A DNA stretch of 10,456 nt, taken from contig JBPCRW010000015.1 of assembly GCA_050996405.1 (NCBI GenBank), positions 1-10,456 of the forward strand, written 5' to 3'. Positions 1-5,713 of the stretch are shown here, in pieces. Position 1 is the first letter of the stretch; every line of letters begins with the position of its first letter. The notes beneath the pieces are model-generated. The model did not search any database and had not been told where the DNA came from. It was given only the letters and a program-made list of their open reading frames with translations. Source of the DNA: JBPCRW01 sp050996405 (GTDB taxonomy: Bacteria; Acidobacteriota; Blastocatellia; Pyrinomonadales; Pyrinomonadaceae). Both the position numbers and the translations under genes were made by a program.

Positions 1-307
1 TTTGAGTAATCGAAGCCGCCCGTTTCGCGGCAGATTCCTTCGTCGTCATCCGTTTGAGGTCTTCGATGCGTCCGGCGCGAATCGCCGCGCAGATGAGTTT
101 ATGCTGTTTCTGCAAGCGTTCCGTCAATTCTTTTTCATCGAATTCGCCATCCAGCAAATCGTTATAAGGCGAACGCTTGCTTGCCAGAATCGTTCCGCGA
201 TTATAGACGAGCGAAAGGATAAGCGGCGTTTTCACTCCCTTATCTTCGGTCTGAACGTGATACGTCACGCCCTGATATTCGATGTCTGTATTAAATCCGG
301 TAATCAC
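1..307 (-). CDS. Conserved hypothetical protein, N-terminal part (runs off left edge)
   Basis: The minus strand reads open from a GTG at 307-305 to the window edge, giving 102 residues that begin V/M-ITGFNTDIEYQGVTYHVQT and continue with LILSLVYNRGTILASKRSPY. I recall this beginning (a TDIE...G..YHVQTED block, then LSLVY..G.ILASKRSPY) from a conserved hypothetical protein family of Acidobacteriota. No function is known to me. The second half is basic and probably helical (KLICAAIRAGRIEDLKRM). An in-frame TGA lies just upstream of the GTG and no ATG lies between, so GTG is the best start, although no Shine-Dalgarno sequence precedes it. The + strand reading of the same bases is a shadow: it has a low-complexity, Arg/Phe-rich composition and no start context. 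The gene is divergent from the nuo operon and has no evident link to it. Confidence 0.7.
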   Translation of the reverse strand, partial: MITGFNTDIEYQGVTYHVQTEDKGVKTPLILSLVYNRGTILASKRSPYNDLLDGEFDEKELTERLQKQHKLICAAIRAGRIEDLKRMTTKESAAKRAASITQ

Positions 308-363
308 TTGTGTCTGGCGAGTTAAAGGCGGTATTCAAAAAACGCAAAAAGCGTCATTTAACA

Positions 364-392
364 ACTTAACACAGGTTTTTGCGGGCGGTCAA
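364..392 (-). promoter_or_regulatory. Candidate promoter for the leftward hypothetical gene
   Basis: On the minus strand TTGACC (392-387) is followed after 17 bases by TTAAGT (369-364). The -35 matches the sigma70 consensus at five of six positions, but the -10 matches at only three. It would give a leader of about 50 bases before the GTG at 307. The call rests on motif and position only, so it is weak. Confidence 0.3.
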
Positions 393-426
393 CGAATAAA
401 TTCAATGTAAAGCGCAAAACGAAATT

Positions 427-546
427 AAATGCAAAGTGCAAAATGCAAAATGCAAAGTAAAAGTTAAAAGTTAAGGAAAAAGAGCCAAGAAAAAAGTTCA
501 TTTTCGTGTTCATAATTTTGCATTTTGCACTTTGCGCTTTGCATTT
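427..546. repeat. Long imperfect inverted repeat made of TGCAAA-type units
   Basis: Arm 427-458 is made of phased units of the type TGCAAAA/TGCAAAG and pairs with arm 515-546. Of 32 positions I count 29 Watson-Crick pairs, two G-T pairs (437/536, 457/516) and one mismatch (443/530). The 56-base centre is A-rich. A related stretch, AAAGCGCAAAACG, lies just to the left at about 410-422. The element lies between the two divergent candidate promoters, so neither proposed transcript includes it. It may be a small non-autonomous palindromic element or a binding array for a chromosomal protein; the sequence alone does not decide. Confidence 0.75.
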
Positions 547-556
547 TTCACCTTCC

Positions 557-585
557 TTGACACGGCATCTGCCTTAACTTACGAT
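557..585 (+). promoter_or_regulatory. Likely sigma70-type promoter of the nuo operon
   Basis: A perfect -35 hexamer TTGACA (557-562) is followed by a 17-base spacer and TACGAT (580-585), which keeps the TA...AT of the -10 consensus. Transcription would start near 592 and leave a leader of roughly 90 bases before nuoA, containing a 5-bp stem at 630-644. It is the best promoter match I can find upstream of nuoA and is correctly oriented. No operator for a known regulator is recognisable. Confidence 0.6.
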
Positions 586-684
586 TAACTTGTGACTTAA
601 TTCTCAATCTTTATTTCGACGGGTATTTTCGCGTTTTCGACGCGCTTAGAGTAAAATAAAAACAGCAGCGACAGGGAGAAAATA

Positions 685-1173
685 ATGTCAGAATTTAACC
701 TGATGGATTACGCGCCAATCGGCATTATGTTTATTGTGGCGGCGGGTTTTGCCGCCAGCCAGCTTTTAGTTACGCAGTTAATCGGACCGCGCAAACGAAC
801 GCAGGTCAAATTGATGCCCTACGAGTGCGGAAAAGATCCGGTTGGTTCGGCGCGCGACCGTTTTTCGATTAAATTTTACAACGTCGCGGTTATCTTTCTG
901 CTGTTCGACCTCGAAGTTTTGTTTATCATTCCCTTCGCCGTCGCCTTCAAAAGCCTTTTATCGGAAGAAAAAGGTCTCGGCATTCCTTTCGGAACAATCG
1001 CTTTCATCGAAATTTTAACTTTTATCGCCACCGCGATTATTGGACTGGTTTACGCCTGGAAAAAAGGCACGTTCGATTGGAATATTCAAGCTCGTTTTGA
1101 AGCTAAAGAAGAAGCTAGAGCATTGAAGATTGAAAAGAAAAAACAGGTGCGGGAATTAAGCCGCGCCGCCTAG
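685..1173 (+). CDS. nuoA: NADH-quinone oxidoreductase subunit A
   Basis: This is a membrane subunit of the proton-pumping complex I. NuoA lies next to NuoH at the junction with the peripheral arm, and its loop helps shape the quinone-site region. The 162-residue product has three hydrophobic segments at about residues 9-32, 64-88 and 102-124. The family hallmarks YECG (46-49, with the conserved loop Cys48) and FYNVAVIFLLFDLE (64-77, with acidic D75 and E77) are present. It is longer than typical NuoA (about 120-145) because of a charged, Lys/Glu/Arg-rich helical tail from about residue 137, predicted to be cytoplasmic. The ATG has a good Shine-Dalgarno AGGGAG six bases upstream. It is the first gene of the operon, 15 bases before nuoB. 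Confidence 0.97.
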   Translation: MSEFNLMDYAPIGIMFIVAAGFAASQLLVTQLIGPRKRTQVKLMPYECGKDPVGSARDRFSIKFYNVAVIFLLFDLEVLFIIPFAVAFKSLLSEEKGLGIPFGTIAFIEILTFIATAIIGLVYAWKKGTFDWNIQARFEAKEEARALKIEKKKQVRELSRAA

Positions 1174-1188
1174 AGATTTGGAGTAAAA

Positions 1189-1836
1189 ATGGGTTTAGAA
1201 AATACACTTTTTGAATCGCTGCCGGACATCGTTACGGTCAAACTCGATGCCATCATCAATTGGGCGCGAAAATCCTCAATCTGGCCGGCCACGTTCGGGT
1301 TGGCTTGCTGTGCGATTGAGATGATGAACAGCGTTTCGGCGAGAAATGATTTATCGCGTTTTGGGGCGGAAACTTTTCGCGCGTCGCCGCGGCAGGCTGA
1401 TGTGATGATTGTGTCGGGGCGCGTGTCGAGAAAAATGGCTCCTGTTCTGCGACGAATTTACGACCAGATGCCCGAACCAAAATGGGTTATTTCGATGGGC
1501 GCGTGCGCGACATCGGGCGGCGTTTTCGATAATTACGCGATTGTGCAGGGCGTGGATAAAATCGTGCCGGTTGATATTTATATTCCGGGCTGCCCGCCGC
1601 GACCGGAAATGCTGGTTCACGCGATTATGATGTTGCAGGAAAAGATTATGAAGGAATCGGTTAAGGACCGCCGCGATACGTTTGAAGAAGAATCGCGCCA
1701 GTCAATCGCTCCCGGAACTTTGCCTGTTACCGAAGGAACGGCTCTAGAAAAAGAAACGGAAATCGAAGTCGCGCAAAAACAGGTTTCGCGTCCATACACG
1801 ATTGCTTCGCGCCACGAGCGTCGCCGTTCGTCATAG
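1189..1836 (+). CDS. nuoB: NADH-quinone oxidoreductase subunit B (N2 cluster protein)
   Basis: NuoB carries the terminal [4Fe-4S] cluster N2, which passes electrons to quinone in the connecting module with NuoC and NuoD. All four cluster ligands are visible: the tandem pair C40-C41 in the ACCAIEMM motif, C106 in MGACATSGG, and C135 in the PGCPPRPE signature. The helix WARKSSIWPATFGLACC fits the quinone-site face. The family is usually about 160-185 residues. This one has 215 because of an acidic-then-basic, low-complexity tail from about residue 157 that ends in an Arg-rich run and has no recognised domain. A GGAG at 1180-1183 precedes the ATG. The gene is followed directly by a strong intrinsic terminator. 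Confidence 0.98.
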   Translation: MGLENTLFESLPDIVTVKLDAIINWARKSSIWPATFGLACCAIEMMNSVSARNDLSRFGAETFRASPRQADVMIVSGRVSRKMAPVLRRIYDQMPEPKWVISMGACATSGGVFDNYAIVQGVDKIVPVDIYIPGCPPRPEMLVHAIMMLQEKIMKESVKDRRDTFEEESRQSIAPGTLPVTEGTALEKETEIEVAQKQVSRPYTIASRHERRRSS

Positions 1837-1844
1837 ATTTTACG

Positions 1845-1877
1845 GCGGTGAGTTTTAGTTAAAATTCACCGCTTTTT
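1845..1877 (+). terminator. Intrinsic (rho-independent) terminator between nuoB and nuoC
   Basis: The stem is 1845-1856 (GCGGTGAGTTTT) paired with 1861-1872 (AAAATTCACCGC), twelve consecutive pairs including one G-U at 1852/1865. The loop is AGTT (1857-1860), and TTTTT follows immediately at 1873-1877. The stem base is GC-rich and the T-tract lies only on the + side, so the structure acts rightward. It starts nine bases after the nuoB stop and ends 13 bases before the nuoC ATG, so there is no room for a separate nuoC promoter after it. It may be a partial terminator that sets the nuoAB to nuoC-G ratio, an attenuator, or an RNA 3'-end stabiliser. Confidence 0.8.
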
Positions 1878-1890
1878 ACTTTGGTTAATT

Positions 1891-2376
1891 ATGGCTGAGA
1901 CGAAAGTTTTACTCGAATACGTCGAAAAATTGAAAGCGGAAAATGCCGCTTGGGTGGCTGATTTTAAAGACGCTCGCGGCGAAGTCACAATTACCGTTCC
2001 GCGCGAATCAATCGTTGACGTAGCTTGGGTTTTGAAAACAAAATACGGCTTTGATATGCTCGCCGATTTGTGCGGCGCGGACCGAGGTCCCGAAGAAGAA
2101 CCGCGTTTTGAAGTCAATTACCATTTATTTGGAACAAAACATCACAACCGTTTGCGACTGAAAGTTTTGTTGAGCGAAGACGACCCGCACGTTTCGACCG
2201 TGACGACCGTTTGGAAAACGGCGAACTGGCACGAGCGCGAAACTTTCGATTTATTCGGTGTGATTTTTGACGGGCATCCCGATTTGCGTCGAATTTTGCT
2301 GCCGTCCGATTTTGACGGTCACGCGCTGAGAAAAGATTATCCTTTGCGCGGTTATGAACCGTATAGCTTAACTTAA
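1891..2376 (+). CDS. nuoC: NADH-quinone oxidoreductase subunit C
   Basis: This is a peripheral-arm subunit of complex I (30 kDa-type) that packs against NuoD in the connecting module and carries no cofactor. The 161-residue product has the family signature in its C-terminal third: WHERETFDLFG at 113-123, then GHPDLRRILLP (128-138), FDGHALRKDYPLRGYEP (141-157). The N-terminal half, with the VAWVLK...FDMLADLCGAD region at 44-64, matches the usual fold. It is a stand-alone protein, not the NuoCD fusion of enterobacteria. No Shine-Dalgarno sequence is visible before the ATG, which lies just after the terminator hairpin. One base separates its stop from the next gene. Confidence 0.97.
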   Translation: MAETKVLLEYVEKLKAENAAWVADFKDARGEVTITVPRESIVDVAWVLKTKYGFDMLADLCGADRGPEEEPRFEVNYHLFGTKHHNRLRLKVLLSEDDPHVSTVTTVWKTANWHERETFDLFGVIFDGHPDLRRILLPSDFDGHALRKDYPLRGYEPYSLT

Positions 2377-2377
2377 A

Positions 2378-2989
2378 ATGATTTCCAAAACTCTCCGAGA
2401 CGCGCTGACCGAAGTTCGCCCACTGCCGATTACTTATACGGTGGACGACTTGGAGTTTATGCCCGAAGACACCAACCGTTATGAATTGGTTGGAGGAAAA
2501 TTATTCGTATCCCATGCGCCGCATCTCGACCATCAAAAGCTGGCTTCAAATTTACAAGTCGAACTTGGAATTTATCTTCGGAAGAATCCGATTGGCATCG
2601 TCGTGCAAACTCCGGGCGTAATTTTCAGTCCGAAGGATGCCGTGATTCCCGACCTCGTTTTCGCCACGCGCGAAACCATCGAACAAAACGTCGCGGGTGA
2701 AGACCAAAAGTTCGAGGGAAAATTTACTGGCGCGCCGGATTTAATTGTCGAGATTTTGTCTTACGGTAAGAAGGACATTGAACGCGACCGCGTTTATAAA
2801 CGCGAGATTTACGGCAAATACAAAGTAAAAGAATACTGGGTGGTTGACGGCTTGTTTAATACGATTGAAGTTTATCGTCTTGCGGAAGGCGGGCAGAATT
2901 TAGTCAAGCGGTTTGAGATAAGTGAAACGATTGAAACATCTTTGCTGCCGGATTTTTCGTTGAAACTGACAGACATTTTCAAATTTTAA
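2378..2989 (+). CDS. Uma2-family (DUF820) PD-(D/E)XK nuclease-like protein
   Basis: The 203-residue product matches the Uma2 family of predicted restriction-endonuclease-fold proteins. Visible landmarks are YELVGGKL (35-42, E36), IPDLVFA (90-96, D92), GAPDLIVEILS (118-128, E125), a D137...K141...Y145 stretch, and EYWVVD (152-157). In this fold D92, E125 and nearby residues would bind metal, with K141 as a candidate catalytic lysine; that assignment is inferred from family pattern. The biological role of Uma2 proteins is not settled: the family is multi-copy in cyanobacteria and acidobacteria and is often found near mobile DNA. The gene sits exactly between nuoC and nuoD with single-base gaps on both sides and no ribosome binding site, so it probably depends on translational coupling. 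It has no known role in complex I. Confidence 0.9.
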   Translation: MISKTLRDALTEVRPLPITYTVDDLEFMPEDTNRYELVGGKLFVSHAPHLDHQKLASNLQVELGIYLRKNPIGIVVQTPGVIFSPKDAVIPDLVFATRETIEQNVAGEDQKFEGKFTGAPDLIVEILSYGKKDIERDRVYKREIYGKYKVKEYWVVDGLFNTIEVYRLAEGGQNLVKRFEISETIETSLLPDFSLKLTDIFKF

Positions 2990-2990
2990 T

Positions 2991-4211
2991 ATGAGCGTTG
3001 CAGTAGAAAATTTACCGAGCCAATTTGAAGTTTTAGACCAGCCTTTGGAATCGCAGATGACGCTTTCGATGGGTCCGCAGCATCCTTCGACGCACGGCGT
3101 TTTGCGGCTCGAACTCCAACTCGACGGCGAGTTGATTGTCAAAACCGTTCCCGACATCGGTTATCTGCATACGGGAATGGAAAAACTTTTCGAGTATCGA
3201 AAATACCAGCAGGGCATTGTTATTACAGACCGGATGGATTATCTGAATCCGCTCGGCAATAATCTGGCGTATGTGATGGCGGCGGAAAGATTGCTCGATT
3301 TGGAAATTCCCGAACGCGCTCAAGTCATTCGCGTTTTGTTTTGCGAATTGCAGCGCATCGCTTCGCACTTGGTGTGGCTCGGCACGCACGCGCTCGACAT
3401 CGGCGCGATGAGTCCGTTTTTTTATTGCTTCCGACAGCGCGAAAAGATTTTGAATCTGATTGAAGCCGCATCGGGCGGGCGAATGACACCGAGTTATTTT
3501 CGTATCGGCGGTTTGATGATGGATTTGCCTGCCGGTTTTGAACGCCGCGTCAATCAGTTTTTGGATGATTTTCCCGCCGCGCTCGAGATGTTCGATTCGC
3601 TCGTGACGGGCAACACGCTGTGGCAAAGCCGGACGCGGGACATCGGAATTATTAGTCCCGAAGATGCGATTGACTGGGGACTGACGGGACCTTGTTTGCG
3701 CGGCAGCGGAATTGATTTGGATTTGCGCCGCGACAATCCTTACACGGGTTACGAAAATTACGATTTTGAAGTTTGCGTCGAACAGGACTGCGACGTTTGG
3801 GCGCGTTTCCTCGTGCGGATGCGCGAAATGCGCGAGTCATGGAAAATCTGCAAGCAGGCAGTCGGACGTTTAAAACCGGGTCCGACCAAGGCGGACGCGC
3901 CGAAAGTCGTTTTGCCAGACCGCGACGATATGCGAAAACATATGGATTCGCTAATTCATCATTTCCTCATCGTCGCCGAAGGTTTCAACATTCCCGAAGG
4001 CGAGGTTTATTTTCCGATTGAAGCCTCAAAGGGCGAACTCGGCGTTTATATGAAATCCAACGGCGGACCGAAACCCGACCGCGTTCATTTCCGCGGTCCG
4101 AGTTTTGTCAACCTGTCGGCTCTGCCCGTGATGTGCGTCGGCGAAATGGTCGCCGATGTCGTGGCGATTATCGGCTCGCTCGATATTGTGCTGGGCGAAA
4201 TTGACAGATAA
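2991..4211 (+). CDS. nuoD: NADH-quinone oxidoreductase subunit D (quinone-site subunit)
   Basis: NuoD (49 kDa-type) forms the quinone-binding pocket with NuoB and NuoH and is related to the large subunit of [NiFe] hydrogenases. The 406-residue product is full length. It contains GPQHPSTHG at 28-36, whose H35 corresponds to the conserved quinone-site histidine, and DRMDY ending at Y84, the conserved quinone-site tyrosine. The 49-residue spacing equals that of the two residues in Thermus Nqo4 as I recall them. GYLHTGMEK (57-65) and the terminal GSLDIVLGEIDR are also typical. The first 20 residues are variable. The start lies one base after the uma2 stop and has no Shine-Dalgarno sequence, so it is probably coupled to translation of the inserted gene. 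Confidence 0.98.
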   Translation: MSVAVENLPSQFEVLDQPLESQMTLSMGPQHPSTHGVLRLELQLDGELIVKTVPDIGYLHTGMEKLFEYRKYQQGIVITDRMDYLNPLGNNLAYVMAAERLLDLEIPERAQVIRVLFCELQRIASHLVWLGTHALDIGAMSPFFYCFRQREKILNLIEAASGGRMTPSYFRIGGLMMDLPAGFERRVNQFLDDFPAALEMFDSLVTGNTLWQSRTRDIGIISPEDAIDWGLTGPCLRGSGIDLDLRRDNPYTGYENYDFEVCVEQDCDVWARFLVRMREMRESWKICKQAVGRLKPGPTKADAPKVVLPDRDDMRKHMDSLIHHFLIVAEGFNIPEGEVYFPIEASKGELGVYMKSNGGPKPDRVHFRGPSFVNLSALPVMCVGEMVADVVAIIGSLDIVLGEIDR

Positions 4212-4216
4212 AAATT

Positions 4217-4660
4217 ATGACTGAAAATCAAGAAAAAGAACTTTTTCATACCTTGGCGACTTTGGTGACGGGAGTTCGGGGAATCCAAACGGACGTTCAA
4301 GAACTTAAATCGGATGTTCAAGAAATTAAAGAAACTCAAGTTGAGCATTCTCGAATTCTAAATGAGCATTCCCAAACTTTAAACGAGCATTCGCAAATTT
4401 TAAATGAGCATTCTCGAATTTTAAACGAGCATTCGGAAACTTTAAATGAACATTCTCGAATTTTAAACGAGCATTCGGAAACTTTAAATGAGCATTCTCG
4501 AATTTTAAACGAGCATTCGCAAATTTTAAATGAGCATTCTCGAATTTTGAACCGATTAGATGCCAAAACAGACAGTATTGCCGAAACGGTGATGGCAAAT
4601 GATAAGCGTTTAATCGCTTTAGAAAAGAACGTTGCCGATTTGAGAAGCGGAATTCATTAA
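4217..4660 (+). CDS. Coiled-coil protein with ten seven-residue repeats, function unknown
   Basis: The 147-residue product has a helical N-terminus (1-42, with VQELKSDVQEIKE), then ten uninterrupted heptads of consensus EHS(R/Q/E)(I/T)LN at 43-112, then a helical C-terminus (113-147, with RLIALEKNVADLRSGIH). The I/T and L positions give a hydrophobic stripe, so a long oligomeric coiled coil is likely. There is no signal peptide, membrane segment or cysteine. Proteins with N-terminal ELK.DVQEIK heptads of this style occur as uncharacterised cytoplasmic proteins, sometimes near Uma2 or toxin-antitoxin genes; I assign no function. The gene starts five bases after nuoD and ends 108 bases before nuoE. 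Reverse-strand reading frames through it are by-products of the repeat. Confidence 0.75.
   Translation: MTENQEKELFHTLATLVTGVRGIQTDVQELKSDVQEIKETQVEHSRILNEHSQTLNEHSQILNEHSRILNEHSETLNEHSRILNEHSETLNEHSRILNEHSQILNEHSRILNRLDAKTDSIAETVMANDKRLIALEKNVADLRSGIH
4343..4552 (+). repeat. Tandem 21-bp repeat, ten units, inside the coiled-coil gene
   Basis: Ten in-phase units of 21 bases encode EHS-x-x-LN. From the third unit on the copies are nearly identical at the nucleotide level. The codon before GAG alternates AAT and AAC and the fourth residue alternates Arg with Glu or Gln, which shows a higher-order 42-bp period (units 4 to 9). This pattern indicates recent expansion by duplication of a two-unit block. 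The array is likely to vary in copy number between strains and to be prone to assembly errors. Confidence 0.92.
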
Positions 4661-4757
4661 GATTATAGCGACGAAGATACGGAACGAAAAATCTAAAAGA
4701 TTTGAGCAAAAAGTTGAAAATTTAATTTTGCGGATTGAAAAACAGGACAAAAATTAG
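4644..4757 (+). pseudogene. Possible out-of-frame remnant tail of the coiled-coil gene
   Basis: After the coiled-coil stop codon at 4658-4660, a different frame stays open from 4644 to a TAG at 4755-4757. It encodes a charged helical stretch that includes KRFEQKVENLILRIEKQ, with hydrophobic residues spaced as in a coiled coil. It has no ATG or good start, and the shift relative to the upstream gene is a single frame. It may be the former C-terminal end of that gene, cut off by a frameshift, or chance open sequence in an A-rich spacer. It is too short to be sure. Confidence 0.3.
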
Positions 4758-4768
4758 CGGCATAAAAT

Positions 4769-5299
4769 ATGGCATCAGCAGTTGCAACGGATTTTACAAA
4801 CCAAGTTGTTTATACCGACGAAGTAGCGGAATTTTCGCCCGCAGTCGTCGAGGAAATGAAATCGCATTTGACGAAATATCCTGCGGACAGAAAGCGTTCG
4901 GCTTTGATTCCGCTGTTGTTCGTCGTTCAGCGCGAGCGCGAATTCATTGATAACGCAGGCGTGAATTTTCTGGCAAAATTTCTTGATTTGGAAGTGACGG
5001 ACGTTTGGGAAACGGCGACGTTTTATTCGATGCTGAATATGCACAGGCTCGGCAAATATCATATTCAAGTTTGCAAAACTTTGTCGTGCCGCATTATGGG
5101 CGAGCCGGAAATTACCGAACACATCTGCAACAGATTAGGCATTCACGCGGGCGAAACCACGCCGGACGGAAAATTTACCGTCTCGCGCGTGGAGTGTTTA
5201 GGAAGCTGCGGAACTGCGCCGATGATGCAGATTGGTTTCGATTATCACGAGGATTTGACGACGGAAAAAGTTGACGAAATTTTGGATTCATTAAAATAA
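4769..5299 (+). CDS. nuoE: NADH-quinone oxidoreductase subunit E ([2Fe-2S] N1a)
   Basis: NuoE is the 24 kDa-type subunit with a thioredoxin-like fold that carries the [2Fe-2S] cluster N1a beside the FMN of NuoF. The 176-residue product has the four ligands C102 and C107 (C-x4-C in VCKTLSCRIMG) and C143 and C147 (C-x3-C in VECLGSCGTAP). The helical N-terminal part includes the family motif VTDVWETATFYSML at 76-89 and KYPADRKRSALIPLL at 36-50. Length and all cluster residues are normal. The ATG has no clear Shine-Dalgarno sequence. The gene is followed after one base by hicB, so the insertion separates nuoE from its partner nuoF, with which it is usually adjacent. Confidence 0.97.
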   Translation: MASAVATDFTNQVVYTDEVAEFSPAVVEEMKSHLTKYPADRKRSALIPLLFVVQREREFIDNAGVNFLAKFLDLEVTDVWETATFYSMLNMHRLGKYHIQVCKTLSCRIMGEPEITEHICNRLGIHAGETTPDGKFTVSRVECLGSCGTAPMMQIGFDYHEDLTTEKVDEILDSLK

Positions 5300-5300
5300 A

Positions 5301-5498
5301 ATGCTTTACAAAGTAGTTTTGCAAAAAAGTGAAGAAGGTTACAGCGTTTCGTGTCCGGCGTTGCCGGGCTGCTGGTCACAGGGCGAAACGGAAGATGAAG
5401 CATTAGAAAACATCAAAGACGCAATTGGAGGCTATCTTTTTGTTCTGAACGAACAAATTAAAAATGCCGACGTGCGCGAAGTAGAGGTTGCGGCGTAA
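5301..5498 (+). CDS. hicB: HicB-family antitoxin (short form)
   Basis: The 65-residue product is a minimal HicB domain. It has an N-terminal strand MLYKVVLQKSEEGYSV, the hallmark CPALPGCWSQGETEDEALENI (18-38) and a final helix and strand. In the family this partial RNase H-like fold binds and blocks the HicA mRNA interferase. There is no C-terminal helix-turn-helix or ribbon-helix-helix domain, so it probably cannot repress its own promoter in the way longer HicB proteins do. It lies one base after nuoE and abuts hicA without a gap (TAAATG). The antitoxin-first order is opposite to the hicAB of E. coli but common in short-HicB pairs. No ribosome binding site is visible. Confidence 0.9.
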   Translation: MLYKVVLQKSEEGYSVSCPALPGCWSQGETEDEALENIKDAIGGYLFVLNEQIKNADVREVEVAA

Positions 5499-5711
5499 AT
5501 GCCAAAACTTTCGGGCATAAATCATCTACAAGCCGTCAAAGCGTTAGAGAAAGCAGGATTTTATATTGCGCGGCAAGGCAAACATATTATTATGACAAAC
5601 GACATAAGAATTATAACGATTCCGCGACATAATCCTGTTAATGCTTTTACGATAGGCGGAATTGTTCGAGATGCGGGATTGACCGTCGAGGAATTTAAAA
5701 AATTGTTGTAA
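5499..5711 (+). CDS. hicA: HicA-family mRNA interferase toxin
   Basis: The 70-residue product fits HicA, a double-stranded-RNA-binding-fold ribonuclease that cleaves mRNA and tmRNA and is neutralised by HicB. It has the GFYIARQGKHIIM segment at 20-32 with the catalytic histidine H29, then the IPRHNPVNAFTIGGIVRDAG segment (41-60), and the family's typical ending. No active residue is missing, so the toxin looks functional. The start follows directly on the hicB stop, so translation is probably coupled, which keeps antitoxin synthesis ahead. A distant GAGG at 5484-5487 is the only ribosome-site candidate. The nuoF start follows two bases after the stop, so hicBA is fully embedded between nuoE and nuoF. 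The stretch looks more AT-rich than its neighbours. Confidence 0.93.
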   Translation: MPKLSGINHLQAVKALEKAGFYIARQGKHIIMTNDIRIITIPRHNPVNAFTIGGIVRDAGLTVEEFKKLL

Positions 5712-5713
5712 TT

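Larger units (their letters stand above)
308..684. other. Divergent intergenic region (377 bases without a gene)
   Basis: I see no coding gene here. The region separates the leftward hypothetical gene from nuoA. From left to right it holds a short hairpin-forming sequence (ACGC-AAAAA-GCGT, 342-354), a possible leftward promoter, a long inverted repeat of TGCAAA-type units (427-546), the likely nuo promoter (557-585), and a small perfect stem (CGCGT-TTTCG-ACGCG, 630-644) in what would be the nuoA leader. A clear Shine-Dalgarno AGGGAG lies at 673-678, six bases before the nuoA ATG. The left part is rich in A-tracts. Confidence 0.7.

Noticed and set aside
2..325. Rightward open frame of 107 residues at the left edge
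   Set aside because: It lies opposite the recognised leftward hypothetical gene, codon for codon, and its Arg/Phe-rich composition has no family resemblance.
342..354. ACGC-AAAAA-GCGT hairpin with a T-run on the minus strand as a leftward terminator or attenuator
   Set aside because: The stem is only four pairs, and it would lie in the leader of the leftward gene. It is noted in the intergenic entry only.
3033..3626. Leftward open frame of 197 residues within nuoD
   Set aside because: It is antisense to a highly conserved part of nuoD and has His/Arg-rich low-quality composition. Long antisense frames are frequent in this codon usage (also at 8766-9251 and 9744-10304).
4343..4552. Regularly spaced repeats as a CRISPR array
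   Set aside because: The units are contiguous 21-bp copies with no spacers and encode in-frame heptads.
4689..4702. AAATCT-AA-AGATTT inverted repeat before nuoE as a terminator
   Set aside because: It is AT-rich with a two-base loop and not followed by a T-tract.
4326..4709. Leftward repeat frames (127 and 76 residues) over the 21-bp array
   Set aside because: A 21-bp repeat without stops stays open in several frames. The forward frame has coiled-coil heptads and non-repeat ends that make sense; the reverse ones end in nonsense.
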